This document shows, one piece after another, positions 36,256-49,276 of a stretch of 64,000 nucleotides of DNA. Source of the stretch: Chamaecyparis obtusa (taxonomy: Eukaryota > Streptophyta > Pinopsida > Cupressales > Cupressaceae); NCBI GenBank assembly GCA_027943335.1, contig BSBK01001578.1, positions 803,501-867,500 on the forward strand, in the 5' to 3' direction. Made by a program: the position numbers and the translations under genes. Each line of letters begins with the position of its first letter. The first letter of the stretch is position 1. The notes below the pieces were generated by a model. The model had not been told where the DNA came from. It worked only from the letters and a program-made list of their open reading frames with translations, and searched no databases.

Positions 36256-36792
36256 CTGATGTTAGACATTTTTGCAAGTAATAATGGTGCTTGCAAGACT
36301 GCTGATCCAATTAGCAAGGATAAATTAGTCCTCCAACCTCTACCTATTGGAGTACCTAAGATCCCTATAGAGGAATTGAAGGAAACAACATACAATTTTG
36401 GTCCAAAATCACTAATTGGAGAGGGTTCATATGGTTGGGTGTACTAATCAACCTTAAAAAGTGGCCGCCATGCAGCCATTAAGAAGCTTGATACCAACAA
36501 GCAATTAGATCAAGAATTTCTTGCACAGGTTTGTTTTTCTGATGTTGTATTTTTACTAGCAAGTAGATTTGACATTCTGTTTTCACAAGTAAATCTTAAT
36601 CCTAGATCTTTTTCCTTCTTTCTTGAAGAACGACTTTGTTGTCATTTTTGGATTGTATTTGTAGGTGTCTATGGTTTTGAGGTTAAAACATGAAAAATGT
36701 GTTGAAATTAGTTGGATATTGTGTTGATGGAAGCCTTTGTGCACTTGCATATGAGTTTGCTACAATGGGATCATTGCATGACATTCTTCATG
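36256..36792 (+). pseudogene. PTI1-like protein kinase fragment
   Basis: Exon 1 (36256-36528) reads KIPIEELKETTYNFGPKSLI, then GEGSYGWVY, a stop (TAA 36445-36447), and GRHAAIKKLD with the ATP-binding Lys. Intron 36529-36664 is GT-AG. Exon 2 (36665-36792) reads MVLRLKHE, then after a one-base shift [12 protein letters not shown] and [16 protein letters not shown]. This order and wording fit plant PTI1-like Ser/Thr kinases (N-lobe only). The catalytic loop and C-lobe are missing. TGG in GSYGW is probably a CGG change (usually Arg). Confidence 0.85.
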
Positions 36793-38284
36793 GTAGGTGT
36801 AAAATATTATTACACTAATCCATGTTAGCATGACTTTTGATCTAATGCATGGAATATATCAGATAACTGGATGCTTTACAATAACAAATATGTTGGTACA
36901 AAATGGCCTTAAAATAATATTAAACAAGGAATATGATTTATCATTGTGGAGAGAATACAGTGTAATAATGAGAGGCCCAATATATATGCAATCACACTTC
37001 AGGTTTTTAATCATGTATGGACAAGCAAATTGCTATATTGTGAGGATCTAAATGTTTGCAATGTAACAAAAAGTTTGTGAAGGTGGACATTATGATGCAT
37101 ATCTAGTTGATTTGGATGTGAAAAGTAATAGGGAAAACCCATATGTTCAAGCTTGGTAGATTTCTTTGTTTTTAGTGTCCCATATTGTTTCTTGATTCTT
37201 TATTTGAAAATATGTACCAATTTTAGGAACTTAGTTGAGAATGGAGTGAACTACCATCCAAAATAATGGACATGTGTGATACTTTTAAGTGGAACACCAA
37301 GGTTGTGATGTGAAAGTATTTTGATGTCAATGTAATTATCAAATCCTACAATATGGTAGCACTACTAGAAGAGATATAAAGATGAATACCATTGTTTAAA
37401 CTTTAGACAAACAAATCTCTTGATGACATTTAAGTAGGAAAACATATTGCAGAAGTTAATTCTAGGTTAACAGTCTATGCACTTGTTAGCAATCAATGAT
37501 TATGAATGCAAGTACTATTAACGTTTCTTATTATCTCTCATTCTTTCACTACCATGCCTGACTGGAAACACAAAGATACAAGAGTCAATATGCTTTGTTA
37601 ATGCAATAAACCAAACTAGTGTGCTATACTATATTTGTTATCCATTTCATTGAAATCCAAAAATGGCAAGCATATAACCAAGAATTTTCAACTCAGAAAT
37701 TCATATATACATAATGCCATCAATAGGAATATAGTTACCCTTTTAGTAGGTAAGTATAATGGCATAGAAGAAGGGAATGTGTCATGTATCTTAAGAAAGC
37801 AAGAAATTAATCATCACTCACTATTCAATTTTCCATTTACCTCTCCATCTAAATTGCTATTTTAAAATACCGAGTATCTAGCATAACATAGAACCTTCAA
37901 AACAAGAATGTGGCCATGTTGAACAAGTCTATATACTGTGCTTTTGGTACTGCCAAGTTTATTTTCATTCATAATTTTATCAAATCCTACAAATGAAACA
38001 TATAATATGTAGAACTAATCTATATCATGATATAATGAACTATAAAGGAACCTAGAAGAATTAGTTGGGTTAATTATTATAGCTATACATGTCTTTATCG
38101 GTTAGAGGAGGAGGATGGTGTTATAGGTGTCTACTAAGCATAATGTAGGCTAGGACATCCATTCAATTTCAAATTCCAATCAATTCCAATGACTATAATA
38201 TATTAATAGATTTGATAATATATTTTATTTTATTTTTAAAAATTGAATTTGTTGTCGCTTTTTCAACGATCAAAGAATATACTT
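36793..38284. other. Interval after kinase fragment
   Basis: No continuation of the kinase is seen. cactactagaagag at about 37365 resembles a CACTA terminus, but no matching inverted end was found. Confidence 0.35.
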
Positions 38285-38438
38285 TCAACGAGAATGCTAT
38301 ACACTCGATGACTATTCCAACCACCACTCGTCGCAATTTTAACCAACATTATTTTGTCATTTCGACGAGAATTCTATACACTCGACGACTATTCCAACCA
38401 TAAGTCCTCACAATTTTGACCAACATTGGTTGAATAGA
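38285..38438 (+). repeat. Two tandem ~78 bp units rich in CGACGA
   Basis: Units at about 38285-38360 and 38363-38438 share tatacactcga(t/c)gactattc and aaccaacatt(a/g). Further cgat/cgac words continue to 38575. They could be subterminal repeats of a DNA transposon. Confidence 0.7.
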
Positions 38439-38575
38439 TGAAAGGTATGCCCGATAATTCTTCCAAATTGAAGTGATTATTTCGACTGCGGATCCGTCGA
38501 TAATTCAACCGCTATAGAGGTCGCATTTTCAACGATGATTTTATGTGTCAAATAATCGACCAAAAAACTTCGATA

Positions 38576-39190
38576 ACAATTAGTAACTTGATGCTTTTAT
38601 TTATGTAATTTTTTTTGGAGATGATTATTCTAGGTAATTAAATTAGGTGCCTTATTTCATGATTCCTCAAAAGTGTAGTATTTGGAGTACAAGAAATGTG
38701 ATGAGCGGTAGGTTTTCTCTATAATAACAACTCACTCAAAATAGTTGATTAGGGAAAGGTAAAGTTGATATTTACTAAAAGAATAATGAAGTATCTCTTA
38801 GATAAATGATTCTAGTGTGCATGTCACCTTTGGTGAGGAGATTGGTAGGCTAGCCAGAGGTAACTTGTGTGTTAGAAAAAGGATTTTGACATTGAAGTCT
38901 CTTTAACTTAGAAGAATATACTCTGTATAATTTAGTAAGTGTAATTAAGTATACTAAATTATGTATAATATGACAACATAAATTGGGTCATATTGATGAA
39001 AAGGGTTTGCAAATCTCAATTAATAAATATATGATTAGTGGAATTTAAGATTTTTGTATGCATTTTAAATTTTATAAACATAATGTGTTTGGTAAACACA
39101 ATACAATTTAGTTTTCCTTTAATAATATTTGAGAATGTGAGATTTTTTCTAATTGATACATATTGATGTGATTATTCTTGTATATTTACG
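38576..39190. other. Unannotated A/T-rich interval
   Basis: No gene or element boundary was recognised. Confidence 0.4.
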
Positions 39191-39194
39191 TATC

Positions 39195-39225
<31 letters not shown>

Positions 39226-39232
39226 AGAGAGA
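39191..39232. repeat. Compound (TATC)n(GA)n microsatellite
   Basis: tatc repeats pass directly into a ga run of about 20 bp. Confidence 0.95.
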
Positions 39233-39499
39233 TTTTCATTCTTAAGTAGAAGCCTATAGTTTCGTATAAATTTAAGGAATTGAATGTGCTTCTAGAAAAA
39301 TAGAAATATAACATAATTAAATTTTAAGTTCAAACAATAGAGTAGAATATTGTTTTATTCATCAAACAAAAGAATGAACAAACTTTAATACAATGAACTA
39401 GAAATTGTTAAAAATGTAAATTTAGAATAAAAAATTTAATTAAAAATGTCAATAGATATTACCTTTAAGATGTTTAAAACAAATTAAATCTAGTTTTTG

Positions 39500-40262
39500 T
39501 ATTGAGCTACCGCCATTGTAGGAGGTTTCTAAACATGATAGATGAGACTAAAATTGAAAAGTGGCATGGGCCGATTGTGTTGACAGACCTGAACCAATAA
39601 TTTTTTCTAACAGCAGAACAAAACACGAATGTGGAAGCTAGAAAGAGCACATGAACAGTTGGATAGACTGCGTCAAAGAAATGTAATATCATGGAGTTTG
39701 ATGAGTGCAAGATGTGCCCAGAATGGATTCATGGAACAAGCTTTTAACACTTCCAAGCAGATATAATTATCCAACATAAAACCAAAATGCGTCATCTTTG
39801 CTTGAATCCTCTTGCAGGTTTGATATGTATGCGAAATGTGGAATAAAAGGCAAGTAGCTTAATTGTTTGAAAGAATGCGTGAAAGAGATGTCAACTCACG
39901 GGATCGATGATTGCAGGATATGGACATAGATGATTTTTTTGAGAAAGGTTCACAAATTATTGAGCCAATGCAATCAGCAGGCATAAAGCTGATTCTACAG
40001 ACTTCCACTATTCTCACTGTCATACCAAAATGGGAGCTTTGGAAAAGGGTATGAAAGTTCATCAAACCATACTACGATGATATCAGAACTCATACACTTA
40101 AAAGGTGGACAGAATTCCTCAAAGAGATCTCCTCTTACCAAATGAAATTATTGCAGACTATTCAACACATGGAAATGAAGCCAAGGAAGTAGAAAACAAA
40201 CTATTTGATTGGATTGCTCGAAGAAATATGGTATCAGGGAGTGTTCTGCTAAACATTATACC
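39500..40262 (+). pseudogene. PLS-class pentatricopeptide repeat (PPR) pseudogene
   Basis: Across shifting frames one reads DMYAKCGIKGK, RERDVNS followed by DDCRIWT/MIAGYGHR, IIEPMQSAGIKL and MGALEKGMKVHQT. These are hallmark phrases of plant PPR proteins (DMYAKCG, MIAGYG, GALExGxxVH). Such proteins edit or stabilise organelle RNA. Many frameshifts and stops make this a remnant, and neither terminus can be fixed. Confidence 0.75.
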
Positions 40263-40392
40263 AATCTGAATTGCCTTAAAATTCTCATTTTAGTTTTTTT
40301 TAGATTAGTGAAAATGTAAGGGAGAGGATTCAATCGATGGACATCTGAATTTCACTTTTTTATAATCTTGATAATTTTAAATGGACATGTCT

Positions 40393-40594
40393 AAGCTCCC
40401 TACAAAATGTATCATTGACCAAATTTCAAAAATCAGAAAACACAACAGATTTTTGGCAAAATTTTCAACTTCTGTTCTTCATGATCTACATATTTTGTGG
40501 TCTAAAACCACAAAAAAATCACTGTTTTCACGAATCTAGAAAAAAAAAAGTTTGACATTTTTTTTGTTGTCTTTGGTACGCTTTGTAGGGAGTT
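40393..40594 (+). mobile_element. MITE copy 1 (202 bp)
   Basis: It begins AAGCTCCCTACAAA and ends TTTGTAGGGAGTT, an imperfect terminal inverted repeat. The interior is A/T rich with catgatctacatattttgtgg. A 200 bp relative lies inverted at 56176-56375. Target duplication is not clear. Confidence 0.7.
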
Positions 40595-42280
40595 CTGTGC
40601 CATTTTAAATCACTCTCAATTTCCTACAACAGCTTATTTGTCATGTCTGTTGCTTGTAGCTAAGGCTAAGATTCCAAGGTTAGATCATCAAATATGATGT
40701 CAAATGAGCATAATTTTTATTGAGATGTAAAAATAACAAATATAATGGTTAGAGCGGTAGTTGTGCACTAAGTCATGTCTTATTGGTGTGTCGATGTGGC
40801 ATCACGAGTATTATTTCCTAAATCTAAAAAGTACATTTCATTCAATTATGAGTACTCTCACCAACAGCAACAATTTTTGAATCACAACTGTTAGTTCTAT
40901 ATTATTAAAAATATTCGATATTAATCAACAGATACAATCACAATTATTGAAACATGTTCCATTATGAGATCCTTCCTTCTAATAGATTATATGATAGAAT
41001 GTTTGATTTTGAATTAAATCTATTGTTATGTAAAAAAATGACTCCTTAAGTATATTAAAACAGATTTTTAGATTAAAATTTGTAACAAAGAAAAGAAAGT
41101 AACCATACAAGCTTCATAACTTATTATTTTATTTAATCTGATGTAGCCAGTATATGACTTTCGTTCACAACTTATATAACTTTTATCTCTCAGCTTATGT
41201 AACTTTTATCATTTTAAGAAAAAAATCTTGATGATTGAATTATTAATTGTTTAACTATTCCTTTCAACTACATTTGATAATTTTCAGTCATATGAGGAAT
41301 TTTAATTACTCTATTCAGTCTAAAAAGCAAACTTTCATAAATTCCTTAGTATTATTTCATTCATTGAACACCGACTTGAGTACAACTATTTCGGCCTTTA
41401 AAAGATGAGTTTCTTGTGTCGGCAGTCAAATACAGCTTATATAACGGTGCATTAAAATGTACAATAAATCATTATTATATAACGGTGCATTAAGCTTAAC
41501 TGATTCTTTCTACCTCTCTTTTGAATTACATACACATTTTCATTTTAATATTAATGCTTGGCAGAACACTCACTGATACCATAATACACATGTCATATTT
41601 TAATACTTTAATATTGACACCAACATTCATGCTGAATGTAGAATTATAACCAACGCACCTGAATTGTTTTACTCATGACATGAGACAATCAACATCAGAG
41701 GAAATGGACAAAATGTATTTGTTGAAAAGGCTTTAAAATAACAAGGACATCCAGCTATTTGTTTTAAGGAGTTTGATGCGAAGTGTTGAATTAGGTTTTA
41801 AATTTCTTCAGAGTGCAAGAGAACCAATAGGTTTGATTTAATATTGTTTGTCATTTGAACAAAGAAGATGCAGATGCATTAGTTTCTGCTTTGCCAACAT
41901 GTCGCTATGCTGATTAGTGGATTCAAAGGGTTCGGTCAGACAAAAGAATATATTCACACATATCCCTCAATGAAGCATTCCATGTTGGTAATTTACATGA
42001 AACACATAACTTCATCAACCAAATACCAATATAAGATAATGTTGTGTAGAAAAGTTTTATTAATGCCCATTTCCATATGATAATACAAAGCCAAGGGATA
42101 TGCTAATAAAAATATCATAATAGATGTTTTGGCTCTTAGATCTATTATCGAGTATGGTAGAAACATGTGGGGATGAAGGGAATCATCTCATCTACATTAT
42201 GGGTGGATGAATATATAGTCTTGATGGTGTCAAAGAAGAACATGTTTGCTACCATAAAAAGTTAGGATTTCGGCTTTTGT
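40595..42280. other. Unannotated A/T-rich interval
   Basis: tatataacggtgcattaa occurs twice near 41437 and 41478. No gene is supported. Confidence 0.4.
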
Positions 42281-42639
42281 TTTTGATAGAAAAAAGCAAC
42301 AAGAGGGTGCTAGCCCGTGGTACAAAGGACTAGAAGCACATTAACAACATATTAATAGCACTACTCGAAAGTAGTTCATCAGCAGGAAAATCAACATCTA
42401 ATCTACCTCTATCAAAAACAAATAAAACAGTTCTTTTCAAAAATATCAAACCAAAGTATCTTAAGCAGTTCTTAAAAAACATATTGCCAGTAGCATGCCA
42501 CATAGGGCTAAACCAGGAACTAGACAAAATAACTTTAAAACAGGGGAGCATCATAGAAAAACTAAGGCCATCATGCCTAAACAAAAATAAAAATCTCATG
42601 GAAGTAGCTGTTAAGATCTCCCACCCAGATGTTTAGACA

Positions 42640-45412
42640 TCAGGGTCTTGGCCACTCTTCCTGCAGGAACATGAAGAGGTCTTTGTTGTCTTCGTCTGCC
42701 TCCAGTTTGCCTCCAGCCAACTTTTCTTGCATAGTGCATAGGGTCACAGTCGACACATGCATGATCTTGAGAGCAAACTTGTTAGTATCTATAATGCGGT
42801 TTTTGATGTCTTCCAAGTTCTGTTTGAGGCCAGATATCTCATTGTCCAGCTTTGAGAATTTCATCTTAAGGGAGCCTTTAAACCTATCATTACTATCCAG
42901 AGACACATAATGGTGCTCAATATGGGGGGACTTGGTCTGTTGCTCATGGGGGGATGCTGGGGGCGGGTTGATGCTCCGAGGAATCTCCATAGTTTGTTGG
43001 GGGTTCAGGGGGGAGTGGTGTTAGTCTTGTCGAGCTCGGGTGATCATCAAAAGAGATGATGAAGGGTGCTCCCCTTAATACCACAAACACATAACAGAAA
43101 TAGAGAAACAACAACAATAATATGCAAGAACAGAAAATTGGCTTCTTATTATCTCCACAAATGTGGAATTACAAATTTTCAGAATTACACTATGCAAAGC
43201 CACATGGGCATTCCCTTACAATATTCTGTAGGACAAAGCCTCAAATCAATACCCAGATCTACTACCTAGAACTGCTCTAGACAACACTACGGGCCTTCTT
43301 TATATAGGCAATTTCCACCGCTCGAGAAGGTTCTAGAAATTTAGCCCTTAGGGCCGACCAAACTTAGAATTATTTTATTATACAATTTATTACATCAAAG
43401 TCAGCTCAACATGAGTTTTGAAACCCAAATAGAAATTTTGAAGAAAAATTATTTTCCGCCATTTCAGGTGACCCAACTTCCGAAGACCATAAGTCATCAC
43501 CCGTTGACCCGATTGGCTATTATAACCCCATTCTGGAAATGCCACGAAGAGCTCTACAAGCTTGACCAATGCAAAACACTTGTCACCCAAATTTTCAACC
43601 TCATCCGGAGCTTCTAAAGCCTTCAAAACTGAGTTCAAAGTTTCTGTACCCTGCTACCAATACCGAAAATCTTCAATATCTTCAAAACTAGACCTGATCT
43701 AGCCATGAAACTTTGCTAGCAGGCTGATATGACTGAGATGAACCTCCATATGTAAAATTAGAACATTCCAAGATCGTAAGACCAACTTACTAAAAATAGC
43801 AAGTTTCCATAAATAGCAACTCTGCACAAGATAGCCCTTATTGAATACAAAAACAGAAATATTTTTGGGTGATGCAAGATTGCTCTTACACCCAAGATGC
43901 TCCTGCATCAAGAGACCTCAACTGACTCAGTGGTAGGGGAGTCATTTTCCGAAGGGGACTTCTCCTTCGAGGCCATTTCCCTGATTCTGGTTTTACATTT
44001 TTCCTTAGCAATTCTATTAGATTGCCGGTGGGCGGAGCCCCCTAAATCCACCTCCAACTTGACTTGGCTATCCAAAATCCTCCATTTTTTGGGCTTCCTT
44101 TCAGTCTCAAGGGTACTGTTAGTCTCCTTCATTTCCTTAACTTCTAAGGACTTTGAGACATGTGATTCATCAAGCTCCTCCATCCTTTTAAAAGGGTTTT
44201 TCACGCATCTATTACGACTTTTTCCATCTTTTGGGACAAGATTAGTTTCTTGGATCTCCTGGATAGAGTGGGAGGTGGATTGAGTGGGGTTGTCAATTTT
44301 TGAAGGGGAATCCTGGGTAACTTCTTGGATAATAGGGGGATGTTGAGGCGGAGGGCAGATGGCCTTATGGAAGTTAAAAAGGCAGAGCAAGAGGCCCTAA
44401 TGGAGAATAGGGATTTGCTTTTCAGGGTTCTTTCTAATGTCCAAGATATTACTTTCAATAGAATGAAGGAGGTAAAAGGGAATGGATATGAGATCCCTAT
44501 TCTTGATATGATTGAGAAATGGTAAATGGTAATAGTAAAACATTGAATTTTACCTTCTAGGGTGAAATACTTCATCACAATGAGGCACAACTTGGGCCAA
44601 AAGTCCGGGAGCTCCTCGTGATTGAAACCTTCAGACTTCTTCACCGGTTTCTCCCCCGCCCTGAAGAATTGGTTGAGGCTGGTAAGGTCCGGTGTCCTAC
44701 TAGTCTTTTTATACTTTCTCCCTTCCAAGGAGAGCCCAATCACCTTAGCTATAACTTCCTCGTTGATTTGGAAGTGAATACCTCCAACAAAAACTTCCCT
44801 ATTGTTCCAGGAAGAGACGAATTGCTTGGATAATTACTCATCATGCCCACCTTTCATGCACTCCATGAAACCCCAGATACCGCTTTCTTTATAGTAGTGG
44901 GTCACTAGAGGGTCGGAGGAGAACGCCTCATCAATTTTATTAGGTTCAATGTGTAAGGTATTGCCTCCCATGTCGATGATCTCCTTATCCTGCGCCAGAT
45001 TTTCCTGAGAATTGCAGGGCCAAACTTCGTGAACCAGAGCATAAAATAGGTTGTTTTGAGTTAACTATTTAAAGAGGAAAGAATACATAAAAGGCAGGCT
45101 TTGGGTGGTTTTTGGGGAGTTGGACTCCGTACTGTGATATCCCTCAGATCTCCAGGCGCAATAATTAGCAGTTACGCCAGGGCTGCACTTAGTGTCCTTG
45201 TTAACCAAAAAAACCTGCTGATGCAAACAACTATCTGTCCACACGTATTCATATGAAAGGCAATTATGATCCTTTCTGGGGTTTTGGCCATACTTATTCA
45301 TAATCACAAAAATCATCAAGTTACGCCACCACGTAAACAAGGTAGGGCTTTTATCAAAGTTGACAGCTTGGCACATTTTAAATATTATTGGTAACACTTT
45401 TCTCCCACTCAA
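42640..45412 (-). pseudogene. Unrecognised retroelement-associated ORF, split by a solo LTR
   Basis: Minus-strand frames in line give LPIIFKMCQAVNFDKSPTLF, EVFVGGIHFQINEEVIAKVI, KLCLIVMKYFTLEGK, a polar middle (HRQSNRIAKEKCKTRI) and a coiled-coil tail (KMKFSKLDNEISGLKQNLED) ending EEWPRP at 42640. I think this is one ORF of about 600 residues with two or three frameshifts, interrupted by the solo LTR at 43057-43910. The frame resumes as sense after removing LTR and duplication. I do not recognise a domain; the phrase VMKYFTLEG hints at a family of plant transposon-linked proteins. Confidence 0.5.
43057..43910 (-). mobile_element. Solo LTR (854 bp) inserted in the minus-strand ORF
   Basis: On the minus strand it starts TGATGCAGGAGCATCTTGG and ends ACCCTTCATCA. 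The 5 bp duplication AGAGA lies at 43052-43056 and 43911-43915. No internal region remains, so unequal recombination between LTRs is likely. Confidence 0.88.
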
Positions 45413-45569
45413 TCAATTGCCGAGTCTCCCTAGGTAGCTCACTGATCTCCTCCCAATTACTCAGCCTGGTTTGCTTAAGGCCAATAGAAGCCATCAAATC
45501 TGCCACCGCATTTCCCTCCTTGTAGGTGTGGGAAATAGTCAGAGTTGGTTTTAAAAGCATGAATTCCAT
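45378..45569 (-). pseudogene. RNase H C-terminal fragment, non-LTR retrotransposon type
   Basis: The frame reads ISHTYKEGNAVADLMASIGL, the terminal RNase H motif (HTYREGNxVADxxA) of plant LINE ORF2 proteins and related RVT_3 domains. Only this end is preserved. Confidence 0.7.
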
Positions 45570-45570
45570 G

Positions 45571-47580
45571 TTCTAACTTAGTTGGTTACTAATATGAAAA
45601 AGTAGTTATGACAAGAGATCTTTAAATACAAGAGACGTAGTATGTAAAGGGAAATTTTTACAAAAGGGGAGAAACTCTACAAAATTGTGTAGAGAGATTT
45701 TTGGAAAACTTTTATGTTCATACAAGTTGTGCTTAAGAGTTTTTAAACTTGTATATTTCCAAAAGGATAACGATGAATGGATTTGATTTGTGTGTCTTAA
45801 ATGTGTTTCTTAGTAATTGTTATTGATTTCTCATATGTTAATTTGATAATCCCTTTGTGTACTTATGTGATCTATTAGTCTTTAGTACAAATGATATATG
45901 TAAAAGATAAAGCACATTCACACCCTGGTATCTTGGTTAGAAAGTGTTCAGGCTACATGTTTCTTCATATGTGGAAATATGCTTCCTTTCTTTCATCATT
46001 TTGCATATCCAACTTATCCTTGTGCTTAAACCCCTTTTTTAGTTGTTATTGATCATGATGTCTTACTTGGTATTCATATGTACACCAGTAAGGTTCTTGT
46101 TATCCATTTCCTTTAGTTTTGTGTTGTATCCTTTTTTTACTTTTAGGTTAAAAGTACAAAAAATCAACAAATGCCCCCATCATACAAGGGAGTTGCATCT
46201 CTCAAATGCAGAGGAAGATTGTGATCTAATTGTGATCCAATTGAAATCTCTCCAATTATTGGCATGGTTGTCACTACTCACAGGGTAAACAGTGTTGGTT
46301 TTGAAGAAGCACTTGTAGTGAAAAAATTGTTTACCAACTGATTTTTGGTGACTATGTTGGGGATATAGAATGTCGGTGCATGTTACTCATCATAAATTTC
46401 AAGGTACCTTCCCCAAAATGAAGGTTTGTGATTGTTTGAAAGATTTAAATATTAGACTTGACATAATGGTTTGGTATTAAGGAAAGGGATCAAAAAGTGA
46501 TATTGATTATGATGATGAATATCTATCTTTTTCAAGTTACTCTTCCCAAACAAATGAAGTTGTTGGGGATCTCAAACACGTCAAATTCTTAAGGAGCTTC
46601 TACGGTGGCATGTAATTGATTCCTAATAAAGTACACCCTTCTTTACTTCAAACTTCATACATAGTTGACGAGAAGGATGGAAAGTAAGGTAAATTTATTG
46701 CTCATGATCATGTTCCTAAATCGGCGAAAGACATCAACACACTAATACATTTGGGGTCATTTTTTGCTAAAATTTCCGACGAGCTATGGGATTTCTTTTT
46801 CTTTGTTGGATTATAGAAGGAATTTTATTTATTTATTTATTAATCCATGCCAGTTATTGTCAAAATTTCAACAATCCCAGGACATGCCCATGTTCATCAG
46901 AATTACGACAATCACGAGCATAACTTAAAAAAAAGAGTGAAATTTCTATTCACTTTTACGTGCTAGAGTGTCAATCGAGCAGTCTAGCCATTGTTGAAAG
47001 GGATCAATATTACACACCAAAGGGTCAAAAGGGAAGTGAATCCAGCACAAAGAGCAGCTTCAAAGCCTACCCGCAAGAGAGGCATCACCCACAGAGGCAT
47101 AGCTAGGTATCTTGGACTTGGCAAATACTTGCCTCTACTACAATGCCGCCATGGAAGGATTTATGAAGATAGAGGGTCTAAACTGGAGGATTCTTTGTGA
47201 TCTTTTGAGCTTGTATTTGTGGAAAACTTCTTTGAAATCTTGTTGTAGACACAGGTAGGATGGCTCCCCTATGCAATCTCTAACTTGAATTGGGCCAACA
47301 TTTCACAACATTTTTAGTATATTCTGTGTTGCCTTCTATTTTGTTGCATCTTGAAGCTTTATGATTACATTATTGTTATGAGGGTTTGAATGAAAATTTT
47401 TGGGTTATATCTAAGGCTATGGGTTTGTGGTTTTCACTTAGTTGTTGAAAGAATTTTGTGCCCTCTTCATGCTTTCAAATTCTACAGACCACTGCCTCTT
47501 CATTTGCATATTTACAAAGAAAAAATTAATGATTTCTTCCTTTTTGAGTAAAACAAATTCTATTATGATATTACTTGAAG
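45571..47580. other. Interval without a supported gene
   Basis: A 69-residue frame at 46991-47200 reads ITHRGIARYLGLGKYLPLLQ. It precedes a Tat gag fragment and may be retroelement leader sequence; I do not recognise it. Confidence 0.35.
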
Positions 47581-48104
47581 TTAGGGAGTATAATTTTCAA
47601 GTTAAGCCTTCATGGTGGAATGATGACCATTATTGTGAATACCATAGAAATAAGGGACATAAGAAAAATAGTTGCAATAGACTTCAAATTGTTATACAAG
47701 ACCTAATTGATGATAGAAAATTTGTAGTTGATGGGCATACTTCTTGTAATTGTGATCATAATATGTTTAAGGATCATTTTCCTAAGCATGAAAAAGACAA
47801 AGGGAAATCCTCTATGTATGAGCATAGTGTGAACTATGCCAACATCAAATACAACTATTGCATAAACTAAATTAGTGAAGGATAGAATTATGTGAACACC
47901 TTTATTATAAGGAGGAAAGAACCCAAATATAATGCCTCTATCCATATAAGCATAGTCACACTTCAACAACCTAATTACAAGCCTTCTACATCAACTATGC
48001 ATTACAATGTTGCAGAGCATTTAGGGAAAAAAATGCAAATATCCAAACCTTATAACATGAGGTCATTATTTTTTACTAGTTTCAATATCCTAACTCAATA
48101 TTGA
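47581..48104 (+). pseudogene. gag: Ty3/gypsy (Tat) gag zinc-finger fragment
   Basis: PSWWNDDHYCEYHRNKGHKK and NRLQIVIQDLIDDRKF match the same region as WWRENEFCDFHWGKGH in the first element, and HNMFKDHFPKHEKDKGK matches its downstream PFPKHG block. Here the Cys-His spacing is CEYHRNKGHKKNSC. Only this short part remains, and the rest decays after 47870. Confidence 0.75.
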
Positions 48105-49276
48105 GAATGGAACAAACTTTAATATGCATTCAATTTTTTATAAATTTTGTTCATAGGAACAACTATTGTTATTTGAGGGATATGTCAAATAGTAGGTAGG
48201 CAATGCATAAATATTTACCAAAATGTTCAAGGAAGGAATATAGCTTCTAGGTGGTATCATTGTATTACACTATAAAGAATGTGTTAAGATACTTCAGTGA
48301 TTATGGTAGATGGATTGCTCATCACATGTCAATTTGTGCTTTTACCTTGTTTGACTAAAAATTCAGTACTTAAATGTATTAAACTGACTTGAATTCAGTA
48401 TTAACTATGCATTTTACTTCTCCTCTTTGTTTTGATCGGCCTTCTACCTATTTTAAAATGAATTTTATTTACCTATATCCAATCCCAACTACCCAAAACC
48501 AACTACAAACAGTTACAAACTAACTATCCTATAATGCTGCCACTACAAAAGATGCATAAAATATTGTCAAGTTGTCAACTCGACAACTAGACCCAAATGA
48601 CTCCTCATCCATTGACAATGATCTTTTAATAACCTCTAACAACTATCACAACCCTACATCTACCCTCTCAAATCTTTACATTAAGCCTTGTTGGCTTTAT
48701 TTGCCAATTTTGGGACTTTGACATACTTTAACAAAATGGCTTTTATAAGCCCCTTTACAACATCATTATGACCTTATTGATCATGTTGACACTATGACAA
48801 GACATTGTAAATCCTATTTGTCTTCATCTCCTTTTTGATCTTCATGATTCCCTTGGTTGATCTTCACGAGGATCTCATGGTCAACCAAGTGACCCCCTAG
48901 GTAGTCTTCCAAGCTTGAGGAGCTCTACATGACAAAATCCATCTCAACCTTATTGAATGGTGAAAACAAGTGGGTTGATTTCACACAGTACATCTATTGA
49001 TCTCAAGAAGATCATGCCATTGTTGGATGGAGCAAGAAAGTTGGTAAATATATAATTCCTTCAATCAATCAACCTAGGTAGACAATTTTTAGGTAAAGCA
49101 TTTAATATGATGGAAAAAATATGATTTACAAATGTGATAAATATGAGTAATCTTTTAATTAAAAGCTAATAATAGATAAGTATTATAAATAAAATTTATA
49201 TATTAGTATGAAATAAAACAAAGTAATATATTATCATATGAGAACAATGAGTTAAACATACAACAATCATAAGGAG
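48105..49276. other. Unannotated A/T-rich interval
   Basis: No gene or terminal repeat recognised. Confidence 0.4.

Larger units (their letters stand above)
42281..45570 (-). mobile_element. Degenerate retroelement (LINE-like 3' end) on the minus strand
   Basis: On the minus strand an RNase H tail (45378-45569) is followed by an unrecognised long ORF (45412 to 42640), then noncoding DNA and an end reading ggctagcaccctcttgttgc and tatcaaaaac, which resembles plant LINE 3' termini. Order and strand suggest one unit, but endonuclease and RT are absent and the join between parts is unproven. Confidence 0.45.

Noticed and set aside
37365..37390. cactactagaagag as a CACTA terminus
   Set aside because: No inverted partner, target duplication or transposase nearby.
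43066..43638. Small open frames on both strands between 43.07 and 43.64 kb
   Set aside because: They lie wholly inside the solo LTR and have no family likeness.
46991..47200. 69-residue Arg-rich protein
   Set aside because: Short and without known motifs; may be retroelement leader.
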